Shown here one piece after another: positions 20,001-26,555 of a stretch of 27,753 nt of DNA. The notes under the pieces are model-generated. The model saw only the letters and a list, made by a program, of their open reading frames with translations. It was not told the origin of the DNA and did no database searches. The number at the start of each line of letters is the position of its first letter. Position 1 is the stretch's first letter. Where the stretch lies: positions 1 to 27,753 of the forward strand of contig UZAN01046945.1 of NCBI GenBank assembly GCA_900618425.1. Direction: 5' to 3'. Both the position numbers and the translations under genes were made by a program. The DNA comes from Echinostoma caproni. Lineage: Eukaryota > Platyhelminthes > Trematoda > Plagiorchiida > Echinostomatidae.

Positions 20001-21932
20001 GCTTTTTAACCACAGTTAGCACAATCTACTTTCAAGTGAGTTTCAGTTCACGCTTCATTTGCTATATATACGACGAATTCACCTTTGAAACGATCTACAT
20101 TACTTCTTCATTACTAGTTTCTTGAAAACACGATTTCGGCTGCTCCATTCGCCAACGACTATAAGTTGATCCTACTCTGGTATATATATCTTCCTAAAGG
20201 GCTGCGTTTATCTGTGGCTGAGTAGCAGATTTGAACGCAGTTTACCTGGATATTAAATATCATAAAGCTCACCTTTGGTCATTGGGTCTCCAGTATCCGG
20301 ATGGAAAAGGAACGGAAGGAATTCATCTATGTTCTCTCGTAAATGTTGCGCGGTCAGTTGGCGCAGTCGGGTTACATCTGTTTTGGATTGTGCCTGGTCT
20401 TGTTGTATCACTTTAGAATCCGTTTCACTTTGTGTGAGATCGGACGGAGGATCTAGAGGAATGTTTCGCAACCGCATTTGGTGTGCCACAGATAAGTAGA
20501 GGCAATCGCCGTCCGAAGGTACCTTTTAAAATGTCGATAAAGGAGAAAATTAATTCTACAGTAAAGGTTCTGCTAAAAAGGGATTAAAGTAATCTCCTAG
20601 AAGATCAGAAGGGTCCAAGCGTTTGAATATCAAGTCCGTGTAACGGGTCCAACTTTTGGGAAAAGTGACATACAATGATGTGGAATAGTGCAACATGTTG
20701 CTCCAGTAACTGAGTGCATAATATATATATAAACAACATGGAACGCAAACAATTGCAGTGGAGTAAGGAAACAAGAGTAGTGATGTTTTTTTGTTCGTTT
20801 CATAATACAAATTTGGAGGGCAGCTAATCGTTTGATTTTACAAGGCAACATTTGATGGGTTACAGATCTTGCCGTGAATATTGATTGCACATTTGTCATA
20901 AATCGAAAACATCAATGTAACACATATAATATTTCAATTCAAGTCAAGATTCACATTGTCTTCGCTGCAGGTGGAGCGACGCTTGAGCACTTTGCCTATG
21001 GAAGGTATGTTGTCTTCAATCGCCGCAGTATAGAGACAAAAACAAAACGTAAGTATAAAAGGGCAGATTGATACAAGATCAATGTGCAACTAATTGCATG
21101 TTTTAGTTCAGAAATCCCTGAATCCGGCTGTTGGAAGAGCATTGCAAGTTAAAGAATAATAGATAGAAGCCAGACAGTAGCTTGCGTGTATAAAGATACA
21201 AAGGAAAAAATATGATGCGCTTAAACGAATCGTGAGTTCATCAGACTAGATGGTTACACCGTATGTGGGTTGGCACCCTGTCAGCACAGCCATGATATGT
21301 TTTCATTTATTTAAACCGCATATTACGCACATCCTGCAAACTCGTGTAGACAACTCCACTACCCTCTCGCACAATATCATACTAAAACTGAGGATGTTTT
21401 GGGTTTTCCACCGAATGTCCCGAGATTACATTTCTGGTTACTTTGTTTAAATTGACTACGAGGTTTAGTCTTTCCACGATTAAAAAGTTTGGTATACTAT
21501 GTTTTTATCTAATACACTGTATGGACACAGGCAGGTGTAAAATATGACTTTGTGTAGCACGTTATCATAGAAAGTATCAATGGGAGTAGGTATACCGTGC
21601 AAGATGAATACTTACTTCGTAAAGGCGCAATCGTCGACTGGTCAACTGCTGTTCAATTTTGCGCAACTCTAATGATCTGATACTTGTTGCCGAAGCTGAC
21701 GGATCGGAAACCTTAGCAGCTGCCCTTTCTTGCGCACGGCGTTCTGCTGCTCGTTTCTCTCGGCGGCGAGCTGCACGGCTGGGTTTATTTGGGCCAGAGG
21801 AAGTGCATTCGGTCTCTGTATAATGGGTGGGCTTAACAAATATATGGATTATTTACCATCCTCCACGGGGTGTATTGACAATGTTTTGGACAAACTAGAA
21901 GACAATGCATTCACCGGCATGATCGATCGCAC
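9775..21932 (-). CDS. OTUD6B: OTUD6-type OTU deubiquitinase, six exons, 5' end missing
   Basis: Seen: six minus-strand segments with GT donors and AG acceptors join without breaking frame: 21932-21857, 21815-21616, 20522-20273, 16526-16465, 13879-13773, 9832-9775. They total 753 nt, or 250 codons plus TGA. In this partial numbering, residues about 30-60 are Arg/Ala/Glu-rich (RAARRREKRAAERR), like the basic linker before the OTU fold of OTUD6B. VPSDGDCLY (93-101) carries the Asp96 and Cys99 pair, FLPFLFHPDTGD follows near 163-172, AAWGGQIE ends at 196, and GEHYNS (241-246) carries catalytic His243. Known family role: cysteine deubiquitinases linked to translation and growth control. Inference: all three catalytic residues are present, so the enzyme is probably active. 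Introns are 41, 1093, 3746, 2585 and 3940 bp. The first exon was not found, and no clear AATAAA was seen just after the stop. Invertebrates usually have one OTUD6 gene, so the 6A/6B distinction is nominal. Confidence 0.9.
9833..11140. other. OTUD6 last intron, proximal part, no gene recognised
   Basis: Intronic by the exon model. Overlapping frames on both strands at 10183-10477 and 10634-10915 are open but without known motifs. Their being open on both strands suggests an old repeat more than a gene. Confidence 0.35.
11144..11463 (+). mobile_element. tRNA-like SINE with decayed hammerhead-like core, inverted tails
   Basis: An A-box-like tggtctgatgag (11281-11292) and a B box ggttcgatcc (11332-11341) give an internal Pol III promoter. 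About 25 bases on is ctgttga (11367-11373), a short segment, then gaaac (11388-11392). This is the layout of the hammerhead conserved strands CUGAUGA and GAAAC, with one core change and a stem II that no longer pairs. Schistosome Sm-alpha elements are known to combine Pol III boxes with a hammerhead. In addition, 51-base ends (11144-11194 and 11413-11463) are inverted copies that differ only by transitions. It lies in the last OTUD6 intron. A plain tRNA-derived SINE without ribozyme ancestry is possible. Confidence 0.55.
11467..13772. other. OTUD6 last intron, distal part
   Basis: AT-rich, pyrimidine-rich in places, with no open frame over 60 codons and no recognised element. A single ambiguous base (N) is at 12077. 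Confidence 0.5.
13773..13879 (-). CDS. OTUD6B: OTUD6 exon e (central OTU fold)
   Basis: The exon is 107 nt, with acceptor gatcttag and donor gtaagt. It reads VRALSNVFRLPIEVLQAEG, then SVLIGDEFGGPPITIV, matching the RALSHILQTPIEIIQAD and IIVGEEY..PLILVY strands of OTUD6B. It ends two bases into a Val codon that the last exon completes. Confidence 0.93.
13880..14866. other. OTUD6 intron between exons e and d, first part
   Basis: No recognisable element. One 82-codon minus frame (14384-14632) lacks motifs. Confidence 0.4.
14868..15053 (+). mobile_element. tRNA-derived SINE (degenerate tRNA head, A-rich tail)
   Basis: The first 73 bases (14868-14940) resemble a tRNA. The 7-base ends GGCGGTG and CACTGCC pair throughout with one G-U. 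There is a D-arm/A-box-like ccggtggtaacg (14880-14891) and a T-loop/B-box-like tgttcaaatcc (14917-14927). The T stem pairs at only 3 of 5 positions and no clean anticodon arm was found, so it is not a working tRNA. A unique body follows, ending in an A-rich tract (about 15020-15053) as in a SINE tail. No clear target-site duplication was seen. Confidence 0.5.
15060..15385. other. Unassigned intronic sequence
   Basis: Short overlapping plus frames (15077-15319, 15330-15536) are present. The second runs into the RTE fragment in a different frame and is not itself meaningful. Confidence 0.35.
15389..15830 (+). mobile_element. RTE-type retrotransposon, C-terminal fragment
   Basis: The plus frame from 15389 reads YLYTAAVRPVLLHDAETWP, then FEHHCLRHILRVW, NAEVSSF, TGLRRLGHV, NRLPRRAMF, and finally RFPGWGPRD (near 15730-15757) and KQW. 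These are the consecutive C-terminal blocks of RTE polymerases, and the same blocks recur in the right-edge copy. Stops (TGA after RVW, TAA after SSF) and frameshifts make it non-functional. It is antisense inside an OTUD6 intron. Confidence 0.82.
15835..16464. other. Intronic sequence, likely RTE 3' untranslated region at left
   Basis: Directly follows the RTE C-terminus, so the left part may be that element's 3' UTR. No trinucleotide tail was found. The 83-codon minus frame at 16074-16325 has no recognised motif. Confidence 0.35.
16465..16526 (-). CDS. OTUD6B: OTUD6 exon d (62-nt WGGQ exon)
   Basis: The exon has acceptor tatttcag and donor gtacgt. It supplies the last two bases of the split Glu codon, then AFEAYCDAIEKTAAWGGQIE. 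This corresponds to the family's conserved YCEDIVNTAAWGGQLE block, and it ends on a codon boundary. It is about 540 bp from the assembly gap but intact. Confidence 0.92.
16901..17030 (+). mobile_element. RTE-type retrotransposon fragment (GDQLEVVESFEYLGS block)
   Basis: The plus frame from 16901 reads LNAGGDQLEVVESFEYLGS, followed by SNEDVRRHVLRE. This matches the (K/Q)LE.V..F.YLGS segment just after the RT domain in RTE elements. The frame is open up to the AT microsatellite. Whether it continued into the gap cannot be told. Confidence 0.75.
17031..17070. repeat. (AT)20 microsatellite at gap edge
   Basis: Twenty perfect AT units run straight into the N run, so the true repeat is probably longer and may have caused the assembly break. 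Confidence 0.95.
17071..17700. other. Assembly gap, 630 N
   Basis: An unbroken run of N within the OTUD6 intron between exons d and c. Adjacent open frames that appear to cross it are artefacts. Exons c and d join in phase, so no coding exon is required inside the gap. Confidence 0.99.
17701..18223. other. Intronic sequence right of the gap
   Basis: AT-rich, no recognised element. Confidence 0.4.
18224..18892 (-). other. Unidentified 222-codon open frame in OTUD6 intron
   Basis: This is the longest gap-free open frame in the window. The middle (residues about 55-105) looks protein-like, with SEMKNIRVEEQLAVHLEELA and a basic SKPAKKRRT, but it then runs through a TG/CA microsatellite translated as alternating Thr-His. 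The last third has no coding character. No domain was recognised. It may be chance, a decayed exon, or part of an unknown repeat. Confidence 0.2.
18579..18592. repeat. (TG)7 microsatellite
   Basis: Seven TG units directly readable at 18579-18592. Confidence 0.9.
19316..19440. repeat. Degenerate minisatellite, about 21-bp unit
   Basis: About five imperfect units resembling ggctaaaggattgtgggtt follow one another: cgttgctaaaggatg, cagctaaaggattg, ggcttaagaattg, ggctaaagcataaag, ggttaaagattg. Unit length is about 20-22 bases with frequent substitutions. Confidence 0.7.
19441..20035. other. Unassigned intronic sequence
   Basis: Two overlapping plus frames (19750-19965, 19803-20009) have no recognised motif. 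The second has a Ser/Glu-rich end, but nothing supports an exon. Confidence 0.35.
20041..20085 (+). mobile_element. Tail fragment of the 11.1-kb SINE family
   Basis: The sequence tttcagttcacgc(t)tcattt and, after a short tatata insertion, acgacgaattca repeats the right tail of the element at 11413-11450 in the same order. The tRNA-like head is absent here. Confidence 0.6.
20273..20522 (-). CDS. OTUD6B: OTUD6 exon c (catalytic Asp/Cys exon)
   Basis: The exon is 250 nt, with acceptor ttttaaaag and donor gtgagc. It opens with Val-Pro-Ser-Asp-Gly-Asp-Cys-Leu-Tyr, the OTU nucleophile motif with Asp three residues before Cys as in OTUD6B. A Gln/Ser/Asp-rich insert (DLTQSETDSKVIQQDQAQ) seems longer than in the vertebrate protein. 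It is followed by RLRQLTAQHLRENIDEFLPF and the HPDTGDPMT turn, typical of OTUD6. The last base is the first of a split Glu codon. Confidence 0.93.
20523..21615. other. OTUD6 intron between exons c and b
   Basis: Intronic by the exon model. Frames at 20556-20899 (minus) and 20874-21071 (plus) show no known motif. Confidence 0.5.
21616..21815 (-). CDS. OTUD6B: OTUD6 exon b (basic helical linker)
   Basis: The exon is 200 nt, with acceptor tatacag and a consensus donor gtaagt. The first two bases finish the split Glu codon, then 66 codons follow. It encodes the Arg/Lys/Glu/Ala-rich segment (NKPSRAARRREKRAAERR) and ends RRLRLYE, just where OTUD6B enters the conserved SDG-C motif. Coding sequence here is visibly more GC-rich than the flanking introns. 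Confidence 0.88.
21857..21932 (-). CDS. OTUD6B: OTUD6 exon a (first exon visible, internal)
   Basis: The exon is 76 nt, with acceptor ccacag before 21932 and donor gtaaat after 21857. It starts on a codon boundary (Val-Arg-Ser-Ile-Met) and ends one base into a Glu codon. It encodes a Ser-rich stretch, MPVNALSSSLSKTLSI, matching in position the variable linker of OTUD6B before its basic helix. It contains a Met codon but opens with a good acceptor, so it is called internal and not a first exon. Weakest of the six because the linker is poorly conserved. Confidence 0.7.
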
Positions 21933-22064
21933 CTGTGGAAATGAAGGATGGAACTTTCGTAATTAAATGAAGGGATTAACATTGATAACCAATGTAAAAG
22001 TTAACATCTTGAACCGCTGAGGGCAAGCAAGTTGAGATCTACTTCTACCACCAACACAGCTGGC

Positions 22065-22080
22065 ATATATATATATATAT
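22065..22080. repeat. (AT)8 microsatellite
   Basis: Eight AT units upstream of OTUD6 exon a. Confidence 0.9.
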
Positions 22081-22109
22081 ACTCAAAGCGAGTGTGAAGT
22101 GAATTGGGG

Positions 22110-22365
22110 AGTGTCACCAGCTGCTTTCTTTGGCTGCTACTTGTCATACATAAATGCAACTGACCTCCAGTCAGTGATTATGAGAGCATGTGAGTCAATC
22201 AAACAATGCCGTTACTTTCGGACTGCCTCGACGATAGCACAGATCTTTCTCGACGGAAGTATCGTTGTCCGGAAGGTGTCAGTGTTCCGTAGAAAAACGC
22301 AACTGGTCTCCCATTCTGCGATAGTAGAGCGACTATCGCTACACCTGAGGTATCGATTTCTGGCA
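22110..22365 (-). mobile_element. Ty3/Gypsy retrotransposon RNase H fragment
   Basis: On the minus strand, EIDTSGVAIVALLSQNGRP continues with VAFF and LTPS (from 22360 down). After frame changes come AIVEAVRK, HALIITDWRSVAFMYD and K-QPKKAAG. These are the standard blocks of Gypsy RNase H (TDAS-GVAI, GRPVAFFSR, KEA-AIVEAVRKWRH, TDQRSVAFMYD). The first catalytic Asp is kept in IDTS, but stops and frameshifts break the domain. Confidence 0.85.
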
Positions 22366-22603
22366 CTAATGGTCAAGAATATTGACAATAGTAATCACCG
22401 CTCGAGATAGCCTACTATTCAGGTCATACGCAGCTAGAACGCCACTTGGTGACGGAAATGTGGTTGTTAATTAGTGGGTTAAATAGCTGAATAACTGATT
22501 GCGTGGGATTTTAGTTATGAGGGGAAAGCAGATCAAGCACGGTACGTAGACGATCCCGGTCGAGTTTGATAGATTTGTGAGAGACTTCGCACCCAGCATC
22601 TAG

Positions 22604-23215
22604 ATGATACTTTTTGCGTCATCGAAGGCGAAAGCATATTTGTTATCTATATACCGTAACGAATGTTTTTGTACCACGATAAAAGAACATTTACGTTTTC
22701 CCATTGCTCTTACTTGCGGGGATGTATCTTTTTCTAATATAATTAAATGTTTTCATCAATTGTTTGGGTTGCCATCATACGTTCATTCTGATCGCGGTTT
22801 CCTTCAAGGAATTGCAAAGCTTTCTTCACGACAAAGGAATGGCCACCAGCCAAACGACCCCATGTAATCCGTAAGAAAAAGAACAGGTGAAACGATTGAA
22901 TGGAACTCTGTGGAAAGCCATCACATTATTGCTGAGATAAAAGCAGTTAGACAGTTCCAAGTGGGAGAGTAGTTCTGAATACTGTGCATTGTCAGTTATC
23001 TGCTGCGCCCCGCCATCCAAGAGACACCACACAAAATACTGTCTAAGTTCAACCTCAGGTGTTTCGCTGTAGCTATCAAATCTGGGTCCTGTTTGGCCAA
23101 AAATGATGGTACGGTGACCGGAATATAACCCTTTGGTGGAAGACGTAGAACTCTTAGGCTGCAAATATCAGTAAATTTTTATTCGTTTTCCTAATGGAGA
23201 GGAAACTGATGCTCT
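22604..23215 (+). mobile_element. Ty3/Gypsy retrotransposon integrase fragment
   Basis: The plus frame gives YLLSI, RFPIALTCGDVS, IIKCFHQLFGLPSYVHSDRG (second catalytic Asp at 22790-22792). In another frame follow ELQSFLHDKGMATSQTTPCN and KRLNGTLWKAI, and later YNPLVEDVELL and RFPNGEETD (C-terminal integrase region). The catalytic Glu position of the NGQVERLNGT block reads Lys (EQVKRLNGT), and the first Asp region is disrupted by extra sequence after LLSIY. Several stops. It is transcribed away from the RNase H fragment at 22110-22365. Confidence 0.87.
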
Positions 23216-23439
23216 AAGACCCACCCCAAAGCTAATGACCCGAACAACTCCCATTAGAACGAAGCAAACAAATTTATTAACACAGACGAACACATTCCTT
23301 TCAAGAGATCTACTCTTCAAAACTTGAACCTGACCATTCATAGCTCTTGCTTAATCCTCGCCTGCCAAATTCAAGTACGCAGCAAAAACGAACGGGCAAC
23401 CAGCAACAGCATATTAATAAACGTGCCCGGGACAGAGGT

Positions 23440-24310
23440 TCACGAAGTACTGATCCCTGAGCCAGGTGACCAGCCTAAAGCCCACCACACCCTGGTAGTG
23501 CGGCCGCTGTTTACTCGCGACTGCATATTTGTTGCGGCATGCCAAAACTTATTCACATCCAACCTCCTTCTGTGAAGGTACCGCCCCTCCGGGATGCGCC
23601 TGGTAGCATTCAGCTCTGCTAAACAAGAGGGAATCCAGGGGTGCTCACGTATCAGTAACGACGACGCAGTTGTACCTGAGGGAAGTACGGTATATCCGTT
23701 TTTACACCGAATACTAGCATGGCCACTTCGGCCTAGCGGTGCTCCTATAGCAGTGTTTCCAATGTCCTTGCTTTTAGTGGACACGAGATCTAAGGTGGTG
23801 GGATAGTTGTCCAATCACCATTTGGTGAAATTCATGGTGTGTCAGGTAGGCGATAATTCACGTACCATCTCCAAAAGATAATCTCCCAAGATAATATACC
23901 AACGATAGCGTACTATATCACCCAGTCAACCTCAGGTGTATTGAAATTACCCAGGACAAGGACCCTACTGAAATTCGGTGCTGTGTAGGAGGAACTCTAA
24001 AAGTAGCGCATCTTAGCCGCTATCAGAGCTCGGTCTGCGATAAACACACAAGACCTCTAGCCTTACTCTGTGAGGTTTGATGTCTCAACCTAGATTTTCT
24101 CCATACCCTAGGTATCTAACGCCGTCTGAGAAAAGTGATCCGTCACCAGCAGTAGCACATCACCTCCAGTCTACGCCCAGGGCGATCACAGCGATAGGCA
24201 TGGAACCCCGGTCGACAGACGTCAAATATACAAAATTTGGATTTCAGCCAAGTTTCCGTGATGACAAGAAAATGCATCTTTTCAGCCATCGCCCGGAGAT
24301 CGGCCCATTC
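23440..24310 (-). mobile_element. CR1-like retrotransposon endonuclease, decayed
   Basis: Reading down from 24310: SLMNEWADLRAMAEK and FLVITETWL (ITETWL near 24255), GGDVLLLVTDHF, LEVLCVYRRPSSDSG (near 24050), VLVLGNFNTPEVDWV (GNFN near 23947), LTQHT, TTLDLVSTKS, and PLGRSGHASI (23740-23713). This is the full order of a CR1/Jockey AP endonuclease. The catalytic Asp of the SDH motif reads Gly (23722-23724), and many stops and frame changes occur. The linker (DVNKFWHAATNM) follows to about 23440. RT is absent. Frames upstream to about 24500 may be the N-terminal part. Confidence 0.85.
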
Positions 24311-25240
24311 ATTCATTAGGCTTTAGTATAGTGAATGCTAAGGGTCTTTGATTGCGTTATGATAGGGTGACCGCCGTGCCTTTTCAGCTTGGGTCTCCAA
24401 ATAAGATATGTCTGTGGGTCCTAACCTGCCTTGTCGTAGGTCGTTTTTCAGAGAGTTATCCTCCGACACAGGCGGAGGACGGGAGTTGTTTTCCTTAATT
24501 GATCTCTTGGTCCCAATCTCACCGCTTGGTGGTAATTTCTTGGTTAGACTGAAGTGGAGCTGTTAAGGGCTAGTGGTGGGAGTGGTTAGGCCCCGTAATC
24601 ACCTGGTCTATGGCGGGTCTTCTTTATGCCCGTAAGCTGAAAGCGGACCTGAAGTACTAGGAAACAGGACCTCTGTGAGCTCAGCTCAGTTTACACGGGT
24701 TGGAATTTGTCTAGACCAACCGAGCGTCGCGTCGGTTTTATAATCTGTGCGTGATTTATTTGTGCTGCTTATTTGAAAGGTACAATTTTTATGTACATTT
24801 ACCAGTGTACCTGGGTGACAGTCATCTCCCCCAACTTTATTTTAAGTTGAATGTTGGTGATGCTTTCATAAAAGTTGTCACCACATAAAATACGTTAAAT
24901 ATTGGAGTGATTAGAACGTGTGCATCATCTAAAAATCTCAGTGAATTTGTTCCAATGATGATGCGATTGATTTGCGTTGAGAAGTGAAATAACCTTGGTT
25001 ATTTCACAAATTAAGCGAACTATAGTATTTAGTAAGGTTCGTTTTCCTTTAAATATGAGAGTTTTTCTCTCCGACAAGCATGCTTTTATCCTAGAATGTT
25101 TTGTCCATTTTCGCGTATCTCTTTAGTGTGGTACTACCTGCTTAGCAGTTTTTCGCTGATTAGTGTCAGGGTTTATTTCCTAGTGAAACTTTTATTTTCA
25201 TCTTGCGAATACTCATTCACAGCTGCGAAGAGAACATAAG
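24311..25240. other. Spacer between opposing CR1 pieces, probably their 5' regions
   Basis: The two CR1-like copies diverge from here (minus below 24310, plus above 25245), so this stretch probably contains both 5' ends. It includes a perfect 11-bp inverted repeat (24984-24994 and 24997-25007). No gene recognised. Confidence 0.4.
24984..25007. repeat. Perfect 11-bp stem, 2-base loop
   Basis: The arm gtgaaataacc and its exact reverse complement ggttatttcac are separated by tt. It lies ahead of the plus-strand CR1-like copy; role unknown. Confidence 0.85.
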
Positions 25241-25244
25241 CAAC

Positions 25245-26255
25245 ATGGCTTCCCGGTACGATCCTAACACGCGCGATATGAAGGGCTGTGATAAAGAGGT
25301 GATTTCTGGTATACAATGCGATTGGAGCAAGAATTGGTACCATCAGCAATGTTCCGCTTTATCAAAGCAGGACTAACAGCTCCGCACGAAGCATGAAACT
25401 TTTGAATGGGTGTGTTCACGATGTGTTACGTTTGCGGAAGAGTGTGTGGATCTCGTCGGCAGCAAACTAACAGGTTGGAGGATTCCTAATCAACGACAAT
25501 GGTAATGGGAACATAATGAAAGAATCGCTGAGATTCCTCATAATGGGTGATTTCAATCGTCCATAAAAAGACTGGAACAACAAAAGCGCCCCGAAGGGCA
25601 TCGTTGGGGAAGAACTCTTGACCTGATTGCATCAACATGGACTGGTGTAGCACGTCAAGAAATCTGCACGATTCAGAGGCGGACATCGTCCTTCAAAGTT
25701 AGATTTAGTTAACTAGGTACCGAGATCTTTTCCCTCTGCTGACGGAGGAACCATTAGGACAGTGTTCACGGCGTACTATCGCTAACGTCTGTTGCGAGAC
25801 GCAACAATCCAAAGGTTAGGTTAGTTAGAAACTACTCCAGGATCAACTAACGGGAACTGCTGAGAACATAGGTTGGTTCACTGAAGTGCTTGGGCCATCA
25901 GTCGAAGAAATATGGGTGATACGAAACGGGTTATAAAAATTAACCCAGGAGTTCGTTCTTTTGGTTTCTCATAGATCTAGCTACAGACCTCCACGGTGGT
26001 TGTCTAGAACAGAAAGAGCGCTCACGTCTCGCAGAAGGCAACCGGCTTTTTCATAGAACGCATAGCTCTTGGATCAAGTATAAGTTGGTTGGAAATAAGG
26101 TACGGCCGAAGCAGTGGGAAACTAAGTTTGAATATGAAAAGAAATTGACAAGTATTAAAGCAAAAATGAAGAACGTTTTGCGTATATTCTATCCAACAGA
26201 ACCACACGTGAGTGTTAGAACATCGGAGATGGCAAATGGTAAAGTAGCCAGCCCG
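25245..26255 (+). mobile_element. CR1-like retrotransposon: PHD-like ORF1, endonuclease and linker, decayed
   Basis: From ATG 25245 the frame reads MASRYDPNTRDMKGCDKEV, GIQCDWSKNWYHQQC, then a stop, then FEWVCSRC. This is a PHD-type zinc finger with one Cys changed to Ser (CDWS), like the finger in ORF1 of trematode CR1 elements. Endonuclease follows: LIMGDFN (25537-25557), DWNNKSAPKGIVGEELL, LHQHGLVQ-like, HRPSKLDLV (near 25700), and EEPLGQC (the SDH region) near 25750. Then come RSSYRPP and, at 26085-26200, KQWETKFEYEKKLTSIKAK, the linker before RT. The endonuclease N-terminus is missing between about 25487 and 25530. Stops (such as in DFNRP-stop) show decay. Confidence 0.82.
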
Positions 26256-26537
26256 TTAGCTTCACATTAACCGCAAGGATGAAGCAGGGATTGTGCAATT
26301 CTAGCCCGAGGTCGTTGATGGAAAGGAAGAGAAGGGGCCAAAGAACCGAGGCTTGGGGTACCTCACTTGTAACCTTCCCTGATCTTGATGTGTAGCTCAC
26401 AACCTATACAATGAAGCTACGGTTGCTGAGAAAATGCTTCAACCACTGTCGCGCTGACCTAACTAAATCCAAGGTTGGTAGTCTTTTTTATCAATCACTA
26501 TGAGACTTGCCAAGTCAAAAGCCTTGCTGGAGTCTAA
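26256..26537 (-). mobile_element. CR1-like reverse transcriptase fragment, motifs A to C
   Basis: Minus strand: motif A, LDSSKAFDLA, starts at 26537. Next are FLSNRSFIV and SRSGKVTSEVPQASVLWPLL with SINDL (motif B), then NPCFILAVNVKLTG, where the canonical FADDVKL active site reads LAVNVKL, so the catalytic Asp pair is lost. An in-frame stop follows motif A. The fragment ends abruptly on both sides: at 26537 against the (TGA)n tail of an RTE element, and near 26256 against a plus-strand CR1 piece. Confidence 0.85.
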
Positions 26538-26555
26538 TCATCATCATCATCATCA
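26538..26555 (-). repeat. (TGA)6 tail of the RTE element
   Basis: Six perfect TCA units on the plus strand form the 3' terminus of the RTE copy, directly abutting CR1 RT codons. Confidence 0.9.

Noticed and set aside
20971..21005. Short plus-strand segment between gctgcag and gtatgt resembling an exon
   Set aside because: Only about 34 bases, no recognisable protein, no in-phase partner exon, and it sits antisense in an OTUD6 intron.
24077..24319. 80-codon plus-strand frame
   Set aside because: It is the antisense shadow of the CR1 endonuclease that reads ITETWL and related blocks on the minus strand.
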